Shown piece by piece: positions 6,562-15,721 of a DNA stretch of 64,000 nt (the first letter of the stretch is position 1; each line of letters starts with the position of its first letter). The translations under genes and the position numbers were made by a program. The DNA comes from Pseudomonas sp. DTU12.3 (GTDB lineage Bacteria; Pseudomonadota; Gammaproteobacteria; Pseudomonadales; Pseudomonadaceae): NCBI RefSeq assembly GCF_004124275.1, contig NZ_CP027218.1, positions 6,102,501-6,166,500 on the forward strand, read 5' to 3'. The notes beneath the pieces were generated by a model. It made no database searches. It saw only the letters and a program-made list of their open reading frames with translations, and was not told where the DNA came from.

Positions 6562-8841
6562 TCAGAGGGCCTTGATAACCGCCGGCGGATTCATCTTCGA
6601 CAACCCAAGGTTCTTCAGCGCCAACTGCAGCGAGCTGTGGATAACTTGCGGGTTATCGATGGTCATCAGCTCAGCCAGCAAATCCTTGGCCTTGCTCAGA
6701 TTGACCTGACGCAACATCCATTTCACCTTCGGCAAGTTGGTGGCGTTCATCGACAGGCTGTCGAAACCCATCGCCATCAACAGCACCGCCGCTGCGGGAT
6801 CACCGGCCATCTCGCCGCAGATACTCACCGGTTTGCCTTCTGCATGGGCATCGCGCACTACCGTTTGCAGGGCTTGCAACACCGCCGGGTGCAGGTAGTC
6901 GTAAAGATCGGCCACCCGTGGGTTGTTGCGGTCGACCGCCAGCAAGTACTGGGTCAAGTCGTTGGAGCCGACGGAGAGGAAGTCGACCATCCGGGCCAGT
7001 TCCTTGGTCTGATACACCGCCGCTGGAATCTCGATCATCACGCCGATCGGCGGCATCGGCACGTCGGTGCCTTCATCGCGGACTTCGCCCCAGGCCCGGT
7101 GGATCAGGTGCAGGGCTTCTTCGAGTTCGTGGGTGCCAGAGATCATCGGCAGCAGAATCCGCAGGTTGTTCAGGCCTTCGCTGGCCTTGAGCATCGCGCG
7201 GGTCTGCACCAGGAAGATTTCCGGGTGGTCGAGGGTCACGCGAATGCCGCGCCAGCCGAGGAACGGGTTGTCTTCCTTGATCGGGAAGTACGACAGCGAC
7301 TTGTCACCGCCGATGTCGAGGCTGCGCATGGTCACCGGTTGCGGGTGGAACGCGGCGAGCTGCTCACGGTAGATCGCCAGTTGCTCCTTCTCGCTCGGGA
7401 AGCGCTGGTTGATCATGAACGGCACTTCGGTGCGGTACAGGCCGACACCTTCGGCGCCACGCTTCTGCGCCCGCGCCACGTCCGCCAGCAAACCGGTGTT
7501 GACCCATAGCGGCATGCGGTGGCCATCGAGGGTCACGCACGGCAGGTCGCGCAGGGTGTCGAGGCCCAGCGCCAGTTGTTTCTCTTCTTCGACGACTTCG
7601 GCGAACTGCTTGCGCAGCACTTCGCTCGGGTTGGTGTAGACCTCGCCGCGTGTGCCGTCGACGATCATTTCGATGCCGTCGACCTTGGCGTACGGCAGGT
7701 CGACCAGACCCATCACCGTCGGAATGCCCATGGCCCGGGCCAGGATCGCGACGTGCGAGTTACCCGAACCGAGTACCGAGACCAGACCGACCAGCGTGCC
7801 TTCCGGCACCTCGCCGAGCATCGCCGGCGTCAGTTCTTCGCTGACCAGAATGGTTTTTTCCGGGTAGACCAGGTTCTGCTGACGCTCTTCCTGCAAGTAA
7901 GCGAGCAGGCGGCGACCGAGGTCTTTGACGTCCGAGGCACGCTCACGCAGATAGGCGTCGTCCATCAGTTCGAAACGGTTGACGTGTTCGGTGACCACCT
8001 GACGCAGCGCGCCCTGTGCCCACTGGCCGGTCTTGATCACTGTGGTGATTTCGCTGCCCAGCGAGGCATCGTCGAGCATCATCAGGTAGACGTCGAACAG
8101 TGCGCGCTCTTCCGGGCGCAACTGCGTCGCGAGTTTGGCGGACAACGCGCGCATATCGGCGCGCACGCCTTCGATGGCGGTCTTGAACAGCGCCAGCTCA
8201 GCGTCGATGTCGGTGATGTTCTTGTCCGGCACCACGTCGAGATCGGCCGGTGGCAGCATGACCACCGCCGTACCGACCGCCGCACCCGGCGAACCCGGTA
8301 CGCCGACGAACTTGGCTTCCTGAATGCCTTTGCCCTGACGACCCAGACCACGGATGGAACCGGTGGCCTCGGCGTGGGCGATTACGCCGGCGAGCTGCGC
8401 GCTCATGGTCACGAGGAAGGCTTCTTCACCTTCGTCGAACTGGCGGCGTTCTTTTTGCTGGATGACCAATACGCCGACGACGCGGCGGTGGTGAATGATC
8501 GGTGCACCGAGGAACGAGGCGTAACGCTCTTCACCGGTTTCGGCGAAGTAGCGATAGCGCGGGTGATCCGCAGCGTTTTCGAGGTTCAGGGGTTCTTCAC
8601 GCGTGCCGACCAGACCGACCAGACCTTCGTTGGGTGCCATGCTGACCTTGCCGATCGAGCGCTTGTTCAAGCCCTCGGTGGCCATCAGGACGAAGCGGTT
8701 GGTCTCGGGATCAAGCAGGTAGACCGAGCAGACCTGGCTGCCCATGGCCTCTTTGACGCGCAACACAATAATCCCCAACGCCGCCTTGAGATCCTTGGCG
8801 GAGTTAACTTCCTGGACGATCTTGCGCAGCGTATTGAGCAT
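6562..8841 (-). CDS. ptsP: phosphoenolpyruvate-protein phosphotransferase PtsP (EI-Ntr)
   Basis: First enzyme of the nitrogen-related phosphotransfer system: it autophosphorylates with PEP and passes phosphate to NPr and then EIIA-Ntr. The 759-residue product has an N-terminal GAF domain (about 15-160) expected to sense glutamine or alpha-ketoglutarate. The EI N-terminal region starts near GVPGSPGAAVG (180), and the phosphohistidine lies in GSGNSHVAILARAMG (His about 362). The C-terminal PEP-binding barrel carries SVGSNDLTQY and the Cys of PVSICGEMAGD. It follows rppH by 22 bases on the same strand, the conserved rppH-ptsP operon. Confidence 0.97.
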   Translation of the reverse strand: MLNTLRKIVQEVNSAKDLKAALGIIVLRVKEAMGSQVCSVYLLDPETNRFVLMATEGLNKRSIGKVSMAPNEGLVGLVGTREEPLNLENAADHPRYRYFAETGEERYASFLGAPIIHHRRVVGVLVIQQKERRQFDEGEEAFLVTMSAQLAGVIAHAEATGSIRGLGRQGKGIQEAKFVGVPGSPGAAVGTAVVMLPPADLDVVPDKNITDIDAELALFKTAIEGVRADMRALSAKLATQLRPEERALFDVYLMMLDDASLGSEITTVIKTGQWAQGALRQVVTEHVNRFELMDDAYLRERASDVKDLGRRLLAYLQEERQQNLVYPEKTILVSEELTPAMLGEVPEGTLVGLVSVLGSGNSHVAILARAMGIPTVMGLVDLPYAKVDGIEMIVDGTRGEVYTNPSEVLRKQFAEVVEEEKQLALGLDTLRDLPCVTLDGHRMPLWVNTGLLADVARAQKRGAEGVGLYRTEVPFMINQRFPSEKEQLAIYREQLAAFHPQPVTMRSLDIGGDKSLSYFPIKEDNPFLGWRGIRVTLDHPEIFLVQTRAMLKASEGLNNLRILLPMISGTHELEEALHLIHRAWGEVRDEGTDVPMPPIGVMIEIPAAVYQTKELARMVDFLSVGSNDLTQYLLAVDRNNPRVADLYDYLHPAVLQALQTVVRDAHAEGKPVSICGEMAGDPAAAVLLMAMGFDSLSMNATNLPKVKWMLRQVNLSKAKDLLAELMTIDNPQVIHSSLQLALKNLGLSKMNPPAVIKAL

Positions 8842-8863
8842 GGCTCGGGGTCGAACTCCGTCG

Positions 8864-9343
8864 TCAGTCGCGCGCTAAAAGGCGCGGGGCAAGCTCTTTG
8901 AGGGCGCGGCGATACACCTCGCGCTTGAATGTCACCACCTGGCCCAACGGATACCAATAGCTGACCCAGCGCCAGCCATCGAACTCCGGTTTACCGGTCA
9001 AATCCATCCGCACCCGCTGCTCGTTGGAGATCAGGCGCAGGAGAAACCATTTCTGTTTCTGGCCGATGCACAGCGGTTGGCTGTGCGTACGCACCAGACG
9101 TTGCGGCAAACGATAGCGCAACCAGCCCCGAGTACAGGCCAGTATTTCAACATCTTCACGTTCCAGGCCAACTTCTTCGTTCAGCTCGCGGTACAAGGCG
9201 TCTTCCGGCGTCTCTTCAGGGTTGATTCCCCCTTGCGGAAACTGCCAGGCATCTTGATTGATACGGCGAGCCCATAGCACCTGGCCGGCGTCATTCGTCA
9301 GAATGATCCCGACATTGGGGCGGAAACCATCGGGGTCGATCAC
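8864..9343 (-). CDS. rppH: RNA pyrophosphohydrolase
   Basis: Nudix hydrolase that removes pyrophosphate from the 5' end of triphosphorylated mRNAs and so triggers RNase E decay. The Nudix box is visible as [22 protein letters not shown] near residues 35-57, and the protein ends in the family's conserved [12 protein letters not shown] helix. I chose the GTG at 9343, which gives 159 residues starting (M)[11 protein letters not shown], the normal RppH N-terminus, with GAGG 8 bases upstream. The frame is open to 9403, but that extension does not look like the family. It is co-transcribed with ptsP. Confidence 0.95.
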
Positions 9344-9486
9344 GGCAACAACCTCGCAAACGCATGTCGCCGCATTGTTCCACAAAGGTTGATAAGGCGG
9401 CAACGAAGCTTCCTACCTTATGTGCACTCTTGTGAAAAGACCGTATTCTTGTCGCCTTTTTACAGACTTATCAGCGGGTAACTGCA

Positions 9487-10143
9487 ATGCGCCTGGCACT
9501 CTTCGATTTGGACAACACCCTTCTGGGCGGCGACAGCGATCACGCCTGGGGCGACTATCTGTGTGAACGCGGCTTCCTCGACCCGATTGCGTACAAAGCG
9601 CGCAACGACGAGTTCTATCAGGATTACCTGGCCGGCAAACTGGATAACGCCGCGTATCTGAACTTCTGCCTGGAGATTCTCGGCCGCACCGAAATGGCCA
9701 TGCTCGATCAATGGCACAACGATTACATGCGCGACTGCATCGAGCCGATCGTGCTGCCGCAGGCGCTGGAACTGCTGAAAAAGCACCGCGACGCCGGCGA
9801 CAAACTGGTGATCATCACCGCGACCAACCGCTTCGTCACCGCGCCGATTGCTGTGCGTTTGGGCGTTGAAACCCTGATCGCCACTGAGTGTGAAATGGTC
9901 GATGGCCGCTACAGCGGGCGCAGCACTGATATTCCGTGCTTTCGCGATGGCAAGGTGACGCGCCTGAATCGTTGGCTGGAAGAGACCGGGTATTCACTGG
10001 ACGACAGCTATTTCTATAGCGATTCGATGAATGATTTGCCGTTGCTGAAGCAGGTGGCGAATCCGGTGGCGGTTGATCCGGATCCGAATCTACGGGCTGA
10101 GGCCGAGAAGCGTGGTTGGCCGGTGATTTCGTTGCGCGGCTGA
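9487..10143 (+). CDS. HAD-IB family phosphatase (SerB-like)
   Basis: HAD-superfamily hydrolase of 218 residues. Motif I is FDLDNTLLGGDSD at residues 5-17 (nucleophile and acid/base Asp), motif II is IITATN near 113, and motif IV is YSDSMNDLPLL near 175-185. The alpha-helical cap between motifs I and II is of the IB type found in phosphoserine phosphatase and relatives. The substrate cannot be read from sequence; histidinol-phosphate or phosphoserine-like substrates are possible. It starts about 140 bases from the divergent rppH, a neighbourhood also found in P. aeruginosa as I recall it. Confidence 0.88.
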   Translation: MRLALFDLDNTLLGGDSDHAWGDYLCERGFLDPIAYKARNDEFYQDYLAGKLDNAAYLNFCLEILGRTEMAMLDQWHNDYMRDCIEPIVLPQALELLKKHRDAGDKLVIITATNRFVTAPIAVRLGVETLIATECEMVDGRYSGRSTDIPCFRDGKVTRLNRWLEETGYSLDDSYFYSDSMNDLPLLKQVANPVAVDPDPNLRAEAEKRGWPVISLRG

Positions 10144-10144
10144 A

Positions 10145-10251
10145 GATCAAAAGATCGCAGCCTTCGGCAGCTCCTACAGGTTCGGTGTCAGACCACATTT
10201 TTGTGATCGACAAAAATCCCCTGTAGGAGCTGCCGCAGGCTGCGATCTTTT
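10145..10251. repeat. pair of GATC-class REPs (copy A3)
   Basis: Two inverted GATC-class REPs, at 10145-10178 and 10221-10251, with a ~42-base centre. They fill the space between two convergent genes, the HAD phosphatase and the small membrane protein, and probably terminate both. Confidence 0.85.
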
Positions 10252-10255
10252 CGCT

Positions 10256-10681
10256 TCACACCGGTTTGGCGCCCATCAACCCGGCAATCGCTACAAAACA
10301 CACAAAACTGAACAACGCCAAAGCAAAGCTGAAACGCCCGACGCCACCCGGCGCCTTGCGCAATCGATTCAACCGCACCAGCAACCACAACCATGCCAGC
10401 GCCGCCACGGTGTAGAGCACGCTCGACGCCAGAATCCACGTCTGCCCCAGCGGCCAACCGACCAGATGGACCATCCACCATCCGGTGAACGGCATGCTCA
10501 GCAATGCCAGGCCCATCAACAGCCAGACAAACAGCCGTGGCCGCTGCAACGTGCGACTGCCCGCCGTCGCGTCACCTTTGCGTTTTGCCAGAAAAACCCA
10601 GATGCCCAAGCCCAGCGCACTGGCCAGCAAGACCACGGTTGCGACCACGTGCGCCATTTTCAGGGCCGTTAACGTTTCCAT
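10256..10681 (-). CDS. small integral membrane protein (DUF2269-like)
   Basis: A protein of about 141 residues with four hydrophobic segments (roughly 8-28, 48-70, 78-100 and 115-135) separated by Arg/Lys-rich loops. It resembles DUF2269 family integral membrane proteins; no catalytic motif is apparent and I infer no function. ATG 10681 has AAGGAA about 9 bases upstream; the TTG two codons earlier is less likely. It follows ilvA by 39 bases on the same strand and may be transcribed with it. Confidence 0.75.
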   Translation of the reverse strand: METLTALKMAHVVATVVLLASALGLGIWVFLAKRKGDATAGSRTLQRPRLFVWLLMGLALLSMPFTGWWMVHLVGWPLGQTWILASSVLYTVAALAWLWLLVRLNRLRKAPGGVGRFSFALALFSFVCFVAIAGLMGAKPV

Positions 10682-10720
10682 TGTCAAAATTCCTTATGGC
10701 TTGCCCATCAGCGTAGCCGC

Positions 10721-12235
10721 TCAGCCAAGAAACAGCTGATAGGCCGGGTTCTCGCTTTCGTCCCAGTATGGATAACCGATTTCCTCAAGCGCTGCCGGCA
10801 CCAGATGACGCTCGTCGTGCGGCACCTGCAGGCCGGCGACCACACGGCCATCGGCGGCGCCGTGGTTACGGTAGTGGAACATCGAGATGTTCCAGCGCCC
10901 ACCGAGCTTATTAAGGAAGTTGAACAGCGCCCCCGGACGCTCCGGGAACTCGAAGCGGAACACCACTTCATCGACCACCTGCGCCGCGCGGCCGCCGACC
11001 ATGTGGCGGATGTGCAACTTGGCCAGTTCGTTGTCGGTCAGGTCGAGTACCGGGAAGCCCTGCTCGGTGAGGCTCGCGAGCAAAGCGCTGCGCGGATCGT
11101 TTTCCGGGTGAGTCTGCACGCCTACGAAGATGTGCGCTTCGCTGCCGGTGTTGTAGCGATAGTTGAATTCGGTGATCTGGCGCTTGCCGATGGCTTCGCA
11201 GAACGCCTTGAAGCTGCCGGCCTTCTCGGGGATGGTCACGGCGATGATCGCTTCGCGGCCCTCACCCAGTTCGGCGCGCTCGGCAACGTGGCGCAAGCGG
11301 TCGAAGTTGACGTTGGCACCGGAGTCGATGGCAACGAAAGTCTGGCCGCTGACACCGCGTTGCTCGACGTATTTCTTGATCCCGGCCACGCCCAACGCGC
11401 CGGCAGGTTCGGTGATCGAGCGGGTATCGTCGTAGATATCCTTGATGGCTGCACAGATCTCGTCAGTGCTGACGGTGATCACTTCGTCGACATAGTCTTT
11501 GCAGATGTCGAAGGTGTGCTGGCCAATCTGCGCCACCGCCACGCCGTCGGCAAAGATGCCCACGGTCGGCAACACCACACGCTCGCCGGCAGCCATCGCG
11601 GCTTGCAGGCAGTTGGAATCGTCTGGCTCGACGCCGATGACTTTGATGTCCGGACGCAGATACTTAACGTACGCCGCGATACCGGCGATCAGACCGCCGC
11701 CGCCGACCGGGACGAAAATCGCGTCCAGCGGCTGCGGGTGCTGACGCAGAATTTCCATCGCCACGGTGCCCTGCCCGGCGATGGTGTGCGGATCGTCGTA
11801 CGGGTGGATGTAGACGTAGCCTTTTTCGTCGACCAGTTTCAGCGAGTAGGCCAAGGCTTCCGGGAACGAGTCGCCATGCAGCACCACTTTGCCGCCACGC
11901 GAACGCACGCCTTCGACCTTGATCTCGGGGGTGGTCTTGGGCATGACGATGGTGGCTTTGACGCCCAGCACTTTCGCCGCCAGGGCCAGACCCTGCGCAT
12001 GGTTGCCTGCCGACGCGGTGACCACGCCACGGGCGCGCTCTTCGTCAGTCAACTGAGTCAGTTTGTTGTAGGCGCCGCGAATCTTGAACGAGAACACCGG
12101 CTGCAAGTCTTCGCGCTTGAGCCAAATGTCATTGCCCAGCCGCTCGGAGAGCTGGCGAGCGTTCTGCAGCGGGGTTTCTACGGCAACGTCATAAACGCGC
12201 GAGGTGAGGATCTTTTTGACGTACTGTTCGAGCAT
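10721..12235 (-). CDS. ilvA: biosynthetic threonine ammonia-lyase
   Basis: Pyridoxal-phosphate enzyme that deaminates threonine to 2-oxobutanoate, the first committed step of isoleucine synthesis. The 504-residue product has the PLP lysine in FSFKIRGAYNK near residue 55, the Gly-rich phosphate loop VGGGGLIAGIA near 185, and SAGNHAQGLALAA. Two C-terminal ACT-like regulatory regions (about 325-500) fit feedback inhibition by isoleucine and activation by valine, which marks the biosynthetic rather than the catabolic (TdcB) form. It is divergent from rpiA, as commonly in Pseudomonas. Confidence 0.97.
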   Translation of the reverse strand: MLEQYVKKILTSRVYDVAVETPLQNARQLSERLGNDIWLKREDLQPVFSFKIRGAYNKLTQLTDEERARGVVTASAGNHAQGLALAAKVLGVKATIVMPKTTPEIKVEGVRSRGGKVVLHGDSFPEALAYSLKLVDEKGYVYIHPYDDPHTIAGQGTVAMEILRQHPQPLDAIFVPVGGGGLIAGIAAYVKYLRPDIKVIGVEPDDSNCLQAAMAAGERVVLPTVGIFADGVAVAQIGQHTFDICKDYVDEVITVSTDEICAAIKDIYDDTRSITEPAGALGVAGIKKYVEQRGVSGQTFVAIDSGANVNFDRLRHVAERAELGEGREAIIAVTIPEKAGSFKAFCEAIGKRQITEFNYRYNTGSEAHIFVGVQTHPENDPRSALLASLTEQGFPVLDLTDNELAKLHIRHMVGGRAAQVVDEVVFRFEFPERPGALFNFLNKLGGRWNISMFHYRNHGAADGRVVAGLQVPHDERHLVPAALEEIGYPYWDESENPAYQLFLG

Positions 12236-12562
12236 CGGAAAGCATCACTGAGCGGGTTGGGCAGGGCCAAGGAGTCTAACCCGGCTTTTGCCCGGGCGAC
12301 CACACTAAACAGGTGGTTTTAAGGTCTGGAAATCCATTCTTGCGTGAGCACCATTGTGGCGAGGGGATTTATCCCCGTTGGAGTGCGAAGCGCTCCCCGG
12401 CATTCTTTCAAAAATACCGCGAGTTCAGGTTTTACGACGGCTGCGCCGCCGAACGGGGCGGTGCGACGTTTCGCTAAATCCCCTCGCCACAGGAGTTTTC
12501 GCCGGGCATGGGGATATAATGCCGGCCTTTCCGTTCTCACCTTGCCCGCTTCCGGAGCCCGC
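12236..12562. other. ilvA-rpiA divergent intergenic region, mostly repeat
   Basis: No coding sequence is supported in these 327 bases. The first ~110 bases next to ilvA presumably hold its promoter; I see no strong hexamer pair. Most of the rest is repeat copy C1. An open frame running from 12344 into rpiA crosses this repeat and is not a credible N-terminal extension. Confidence 0.7.
12355..12491. repeat. ~140-bp inverted repeat element (family C, copy C1)
   Basis: The ends are inverted copies of TGTGGCGAGGGGATTTA/TAAATCCCCTCGCCACA. The left half includes a GGGGATTTATCCCC hairpin and the right half contains GGGGCGGTGCGACGTTTCGC. It is closely related to the copy at 39520-39667 and, at the ends only, to 15599-15693. 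It lies immediately upstream of rpiA, so its right arm could influence rpiA transcription. Confidence 0.85.
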
Positions 12563-13237
12563 ATGACCCAGGATCAACTCAAACAGGCAGTGGCTCAGGC
12601 CGCCGTCGACTTCATCCTTCCTAAACTCGACGACAAGAGCATCGTCGGGGTCGGCACCGGCTCCACCGCCAACTGCTTCATCGACGCACTGGCCCAGCAC
12701 AAGGGCGCGTTCGATGGCGCGGTCGCCAGTTCCGAAGCCACTGCCGCGCGCCTCAAGGGCCACGGGATTCCGGTGTATGAGCTGAACACCGTCAGCGACC
12801 TGGAGTTCTACGTCGACGGCGCCGATGAAAGCGACGCGCACCTGAACCTGATCAAGGGCGGCGGCGCGGCCCTGACCCGCGAGAAGATCGTCGCGGCCGT
12901 GGCCAAGACCTTCATCTGCATCGCCGACGCCAGCAAACTGGTGCCAGTACTGGGCGAGTTCCCGCTGCCGGTCGAAGTGATCCCGATGGCCCGCAGCCAC
13001 GTTGCCCGCCAACTGGTGAAACTGGGCGGCGACCCGGTTTACCGCGAAGGCGTACTGACCGACAACGGCAACATCATCCTCGATGTATTCAACCTGCAGA
13101 TCACCAACCCGGTGGAGTTGGAAGCGCAGATCAATGCGATCGTCGGCGTGGTCACCAACGGCCTGTTCGCGGCGCGTCCGGCGGATTTGTTGTTGCTGGG
13201 TACATCTGAAGGCGTGAAAACCCTCAAAGCTGAGTAA
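12563..13237 (+). CDS. rpiA: ribose-5-phosphate isomerase A
   Basis: Interconverts ribose-5-phosphate and ribulose-5-phosphate in the non-oxidative pentose phosphate pathway. The 224-residue product has the phosphate-binding GVGTGSTANCFIDAL near residue 28, the catalytic YVDGADESDAHLNLIKGGGAALTREK region near 85-108, and the C-terminal GVVTNGLFA. ATG 12563 gives the family N-terminus MTQDQLKQAVA with GGAG upstream. It is divergent from ilvA. Confidence 0.97.
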   Translation: MTQDQLKQAVAQAAVDFILPKLDDKSIVGVGTGSTANCFIDALAQHKGAFDGAVASSEATAARLKGHGIPVYELNTVSDLEFYVDGADESDAHLNLIKGGGAALTREKIVAAVAKTFICIADASKLVPVLGEFPLPVEVIPMARSHVARQLVKLGGDPVYREGVLTDNGNIILDVFNLQITNPVELEAQINAIVGVVTNGLFAARPADLLLLGTSEGVKTLKAE

Positions 13238-13273
13238 GCCAGACTGCCCACAATAATGGGCAGACGAATAAAC

Positions 13274-13365
13274 CTGTGGGAGCGAGCCTGCTCGCGAATG
13301 CGATGGATCAGTCAATGCAAATGTTGACTGATCAGACGCCTTCGCGAGCAGGCTCGCTCCCACAG
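13274..13365. repeat. REPIN, GTGGGAGCGAG class (copy B1)
   Basis: Inverted pair of the REP CTGTGGGAGCGAGCCTGCTC with the extension GCGAA, around a centre containing the short dyad GATCAGTCAA/TTGACTGATC. It lies between the convergent rpiA and the SdiA-regulated-type gene. Confidence 0.88.
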
Positions 13366-13381
13366 TGTTTTGTGGTGTTGG

Positions 13382-14299
13382 TTAGTTCGGCGTTGGTTTT
13401 TTGAAGACGTAGAACAGGTTTGGCTCGCTCACCAGATACAACGTGCCATCATCATCCATCGCAATGCCTTCCGCCTGCGGCACGGTTTTGTGCAAACCCT
13501 GGCGGCCGCCACTGATCGACATGGTACTCAACGGGCGCCCGTCGACATCCAGCTCCAGAATCAATCGCGACTCATCCGACAGCGCCAGTAAATGGCCGCT
13601 GCGTTCATCGTATTGCAGGCTCGACAGATCGCGCACAAACATCCCGGCGTCACGCTTGGGGTTGTTGATCACGTGCACGGCGTAAGACTTTTCCGGGTTG
13701 AAGTGCGGAAAGCCATGCACTTCGTAGATCAGCATCGGGTCGCGTTCTTTCGCTACAAAAAGGCGCTTGCCGACTGAATCGTAGGCCAGCCCCTCGAAAC
13801 CCTTATTGCCGCTCATGTGCACGCCGAGGGTCATCTGCTCGGCATCGGCCGCATCGAGGAACGTGGTGCCTTCTTGCAGGTGAATCTTGATCAGCCGCTG
13901 CTCACGCTCGTCGGTAATCACATAGGTGTCGGCACTGATGAACTCGACAGCCTCCGCATCGCCAAAACCGATCAGCGCGATGCGTCGCAGGATCTTGCCT
14001 TGCAGCGACAACTCGACCAACTCGGCATTCTTGTTGGTCACGGTAAACAGGCTTTTGCGTACCGGATCGAAGGTCAGTGCGGAAACATCGTCGTCCAGCC
14101 CTTCGATGACCCTAGCCTCGATCTCGACTCGATATTGGTTCAAGGCAATCGATTCACTGCTCTGCGGCTGCCACAAGGTGTGCAGATTGAACCAGGCACG
14201 CTCGAACAGGCGCAGGTATTGGCCGATCGCAATCAACGCGATCAGTGCAATCACCGAGACGATGATGACCAGAGGTTTGGGACGGGCAAGTCGACGCAT
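13382..14299 (-). CDS. SdiA-regulated domain protein (YjiK family), membrane-anchored
   Basis: A 305-residue protein with one N-terminal membrane helix (about 10-32) and a large periplasmic domain of repeated beta-blade segments (for example EGLAYDSVGKRLFVAKERDP and EGIAMDDDGTLYLVSEPNLFY), typical of SdiA-regulated/YjiK six-bladed propellers. Function is unknown. The next upstream gene is a clear paralog with the same architecture and the same C-terminal EPNLFY motif, so the pair arose by tandem duplication. About 210 bases with a composite repeat separate them. Confidence 0.85.
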   Translation of the reverse strand: MRRLARPKPLVIIVSVIALIALIAIGQYLRLFERAWFNLHTLWQPQSSESIALNQYRVEIEARVIEGLDDDVSALTFDPVRKSLFTVTNKNAELVELSLQGKILRRIALIGFGDAEAVEFISADTYVITDEREQRLIKIHLQEGTTFLDAADAEQMTLGVHMSGNKGFEGLAYDSVGKRLFVAKERDPMLIYEVHGFPHFNPEKSYAVHVINNPKRDAGMFVRDLSSLQYDERSGHLLALSDESRLILELDVDGRPLSTMSISGGRQGLHKTVPQAEGIAMDDDGTLYLVSEPNLFYVFKKPTPN

Positions 14300-14399
14300 T
14301 CGGGCGGGCTCGGAATCAGAACAGGCGGATGAAATATCACGCCCGTCTGAACTGAAGCTTAATGGCCACTTGCCTCAAACCACAACCCAACCCTGTATT

Positions 14400-14503
14400 T
14401 GATCGTTCCCACGCTCTGCGTGGGAATGCAGCCGGGGACGCTCTGCGTCCGACAGTCAAAAGATCGTCCGAACGCGGCCCGAACCTGCGGCAGCTCCTAC
14501 ACA
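14400..14503. repeat. composite of a CACGCTCTGCGTGG hairpin repeat and a degenerate GATC-class REP
   Basis: The left part (14400-14432) contains TCCCACGCTCTGCGTGGGA, a perfect hairpin common in fluorescent pseudomonads, followed by GACGCTCTGCGTCC. The right part starts like a GATC-class REP (TCAAAAGATCG) and ends like one (CCTGCGGCAGCTCCTACA), but its middle is replaced by TCCGAACGCGGCCCGAA. It lies between the two YjiK-type paralogs. Confidence 0.7.
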
Positions 14504-14509
14504 GAGGCA

Positions 14510-15433
14510 CTACCTCTGTTTTTCGAAGCGATAGAACAGATTCGGCTCGCTGACCATGTACAGCGTGCCCGCCTCGTCCATGGTTACGCCTTCGGCGCGG
14601 GGAATGGTTTTCTTCAAACCATTGAAGCCACTGAGCAAGGTCATGAAGCTGACTTGCTCGCCCTTCTCGTCCAGCTCCAGCAGCAGATGCGAGTCGGCCG
14701 AGAGCACCAGGGTGTGGCCGGTGCGCGGGTCGATCGCCAGTGCCGAAAGATTGCGGATATCCAGCTCGTCGCTGGCCAGCTTCTGCTTGTCACCCTTGAG
14801 GATCTGGCTGCCATCGCTTTTCCAGGTAAACAGCGCCGGCGGTCGCTCTTCGCCCAGTAACAATTGTTGATTGCGCGGATCCCAGGTAATCGCCTCGAAA
14901 GCCTTGTTCTGGTTGGCGGAAGGGCCGAGGTCATATTTCGGGAAGTCGGCGATATTCAGCTCGCGGGTGTTGGCGTCGACCTTGACGATGGTGAGGATGT
15001 GCTCGCGCTCATCGACGATCGCCATCAGGCCATTTTCCATCACGGTCAAACCTTCCGGGTTGACCCAGCCCACCAGCGGCATCTTGCGCAACACATCGCC
15101 TTGCAGCGTCAGCTCGACCAGGAACGGATTTTTGCCCATCACCGAGAACAGGGTTTTGGTCCGCGGGTTATAGGAAAGGTCCGAGGCCTCATCCTTCTCC
15201 ATGCCCGGCAACAACTTCGCGTCGATCACCGCGCGATAGTCCGGCAGCCAGATGCTTTGCTTCTGCTCGGCCTGACTTTCGAAGCGCTCATGCACCCACA
15301 GCACCGCACGGTCATCCCAATGCATGGCGAAGGCCAAGCCATAAACGGCAGCGACCACCAACAACAACCAGAAGTACCAACGCAGGGCGAAACGTGAGCG
15401 GCGAGCAGATTTGAGCTGAGTTTGAGATGACAT
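14510..15433 (-). CDS. SdiA-regulated domain protein (YjiK family), second paralog
   Basis: A 307-residue protein with a basic N-terminus (KSARRSRF), one membrane helix (about 20-38) and a periplasmic beta-propeller domain. It shares blade motifs with the downstream paralog: VIDAKLLPGMEKDEASDLSYNP against VIEGLDDDVSALTFDP, and EGVTMDEAGTLYMVSEPNLFYRF at the C-terminus. Partner and substrate are unknown. It may be co-transcribed with the downstream paralog, although the intervening composite repeat could attenuate transcription. Confidence 0.85.
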   Translation of the reverse strand: MSSQTQLKSARRSRFALRWYFWLLLVVAAVYGLAFAMHWDDRAVLWVHERFESQAEQKQSIWLPDYRAVIDAKLLPGMEKDEASDLSYNPRTKTLFSVMGKNPFLVELTLQGDVLRKMPLVGWVNPEGLTVMENGLMAIVDEREHILTIVKVDANTRELNIADFPKYDLGPSANQNKAFEAITWDPRNQQLLLGEERPPALFTWKSDGSQILKGDKQKLASDELDIRNLSALAIDPRTGHTLVLSADSHLLLELDEKGEQVSFMTLLSGFNGLKKTIPRAEGVTMDEAGTLYMVSEPNLFYRFEKQR

Positions 15434-15598
15434 CGAAGGACGCGTTCCGAAAATTCAGGCTATGGGTAATAGCACAAAGAGGCCGGCTCAGACGCCAGAA
15501 TTGCGGAAATTATCCAGACAGGATGTGAAAAAAACGGCAAATGGCGGGATTGCCGTGCGGGTTTGTGGGCCAAGACACAAAAATACCGGCCAGGCCTC

Positions 15599-15693
15599 TG
15601 TGGCGAGGGGATTTATCCCCGTTGGGTCGCGCAGCGGCCCCAAAAATCTTGGGCCTGCTGCGCAGTCCAACGGGAATAAATCCCCTCGCCACA
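15599..15693. repeat. short inverted repeat element (family C, copy C2)
   Basis: The ends match family C (TGTGGCGAGGGGATTTATCC inverted), but the centre is a different, more perfect palindrome around CCCCAAAAATCTTGGG and lacks the GCGGTGCGACG module of C1 and C3. It lies between a YjiK-type gene and the fumarylacetoacetate hydrolase gene. Confidence 0.82.
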
Positions 15694-15721
15694 AAAGCTC
15701 ACACCATCAGGAAATGGCGGG

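Noticed and set aside
12344..13237. 297-residue N-terminally extended RpiA
   Set aside because: The extension runs through repeat C1 and is absent from the family; ATG 12563 is the normal start.
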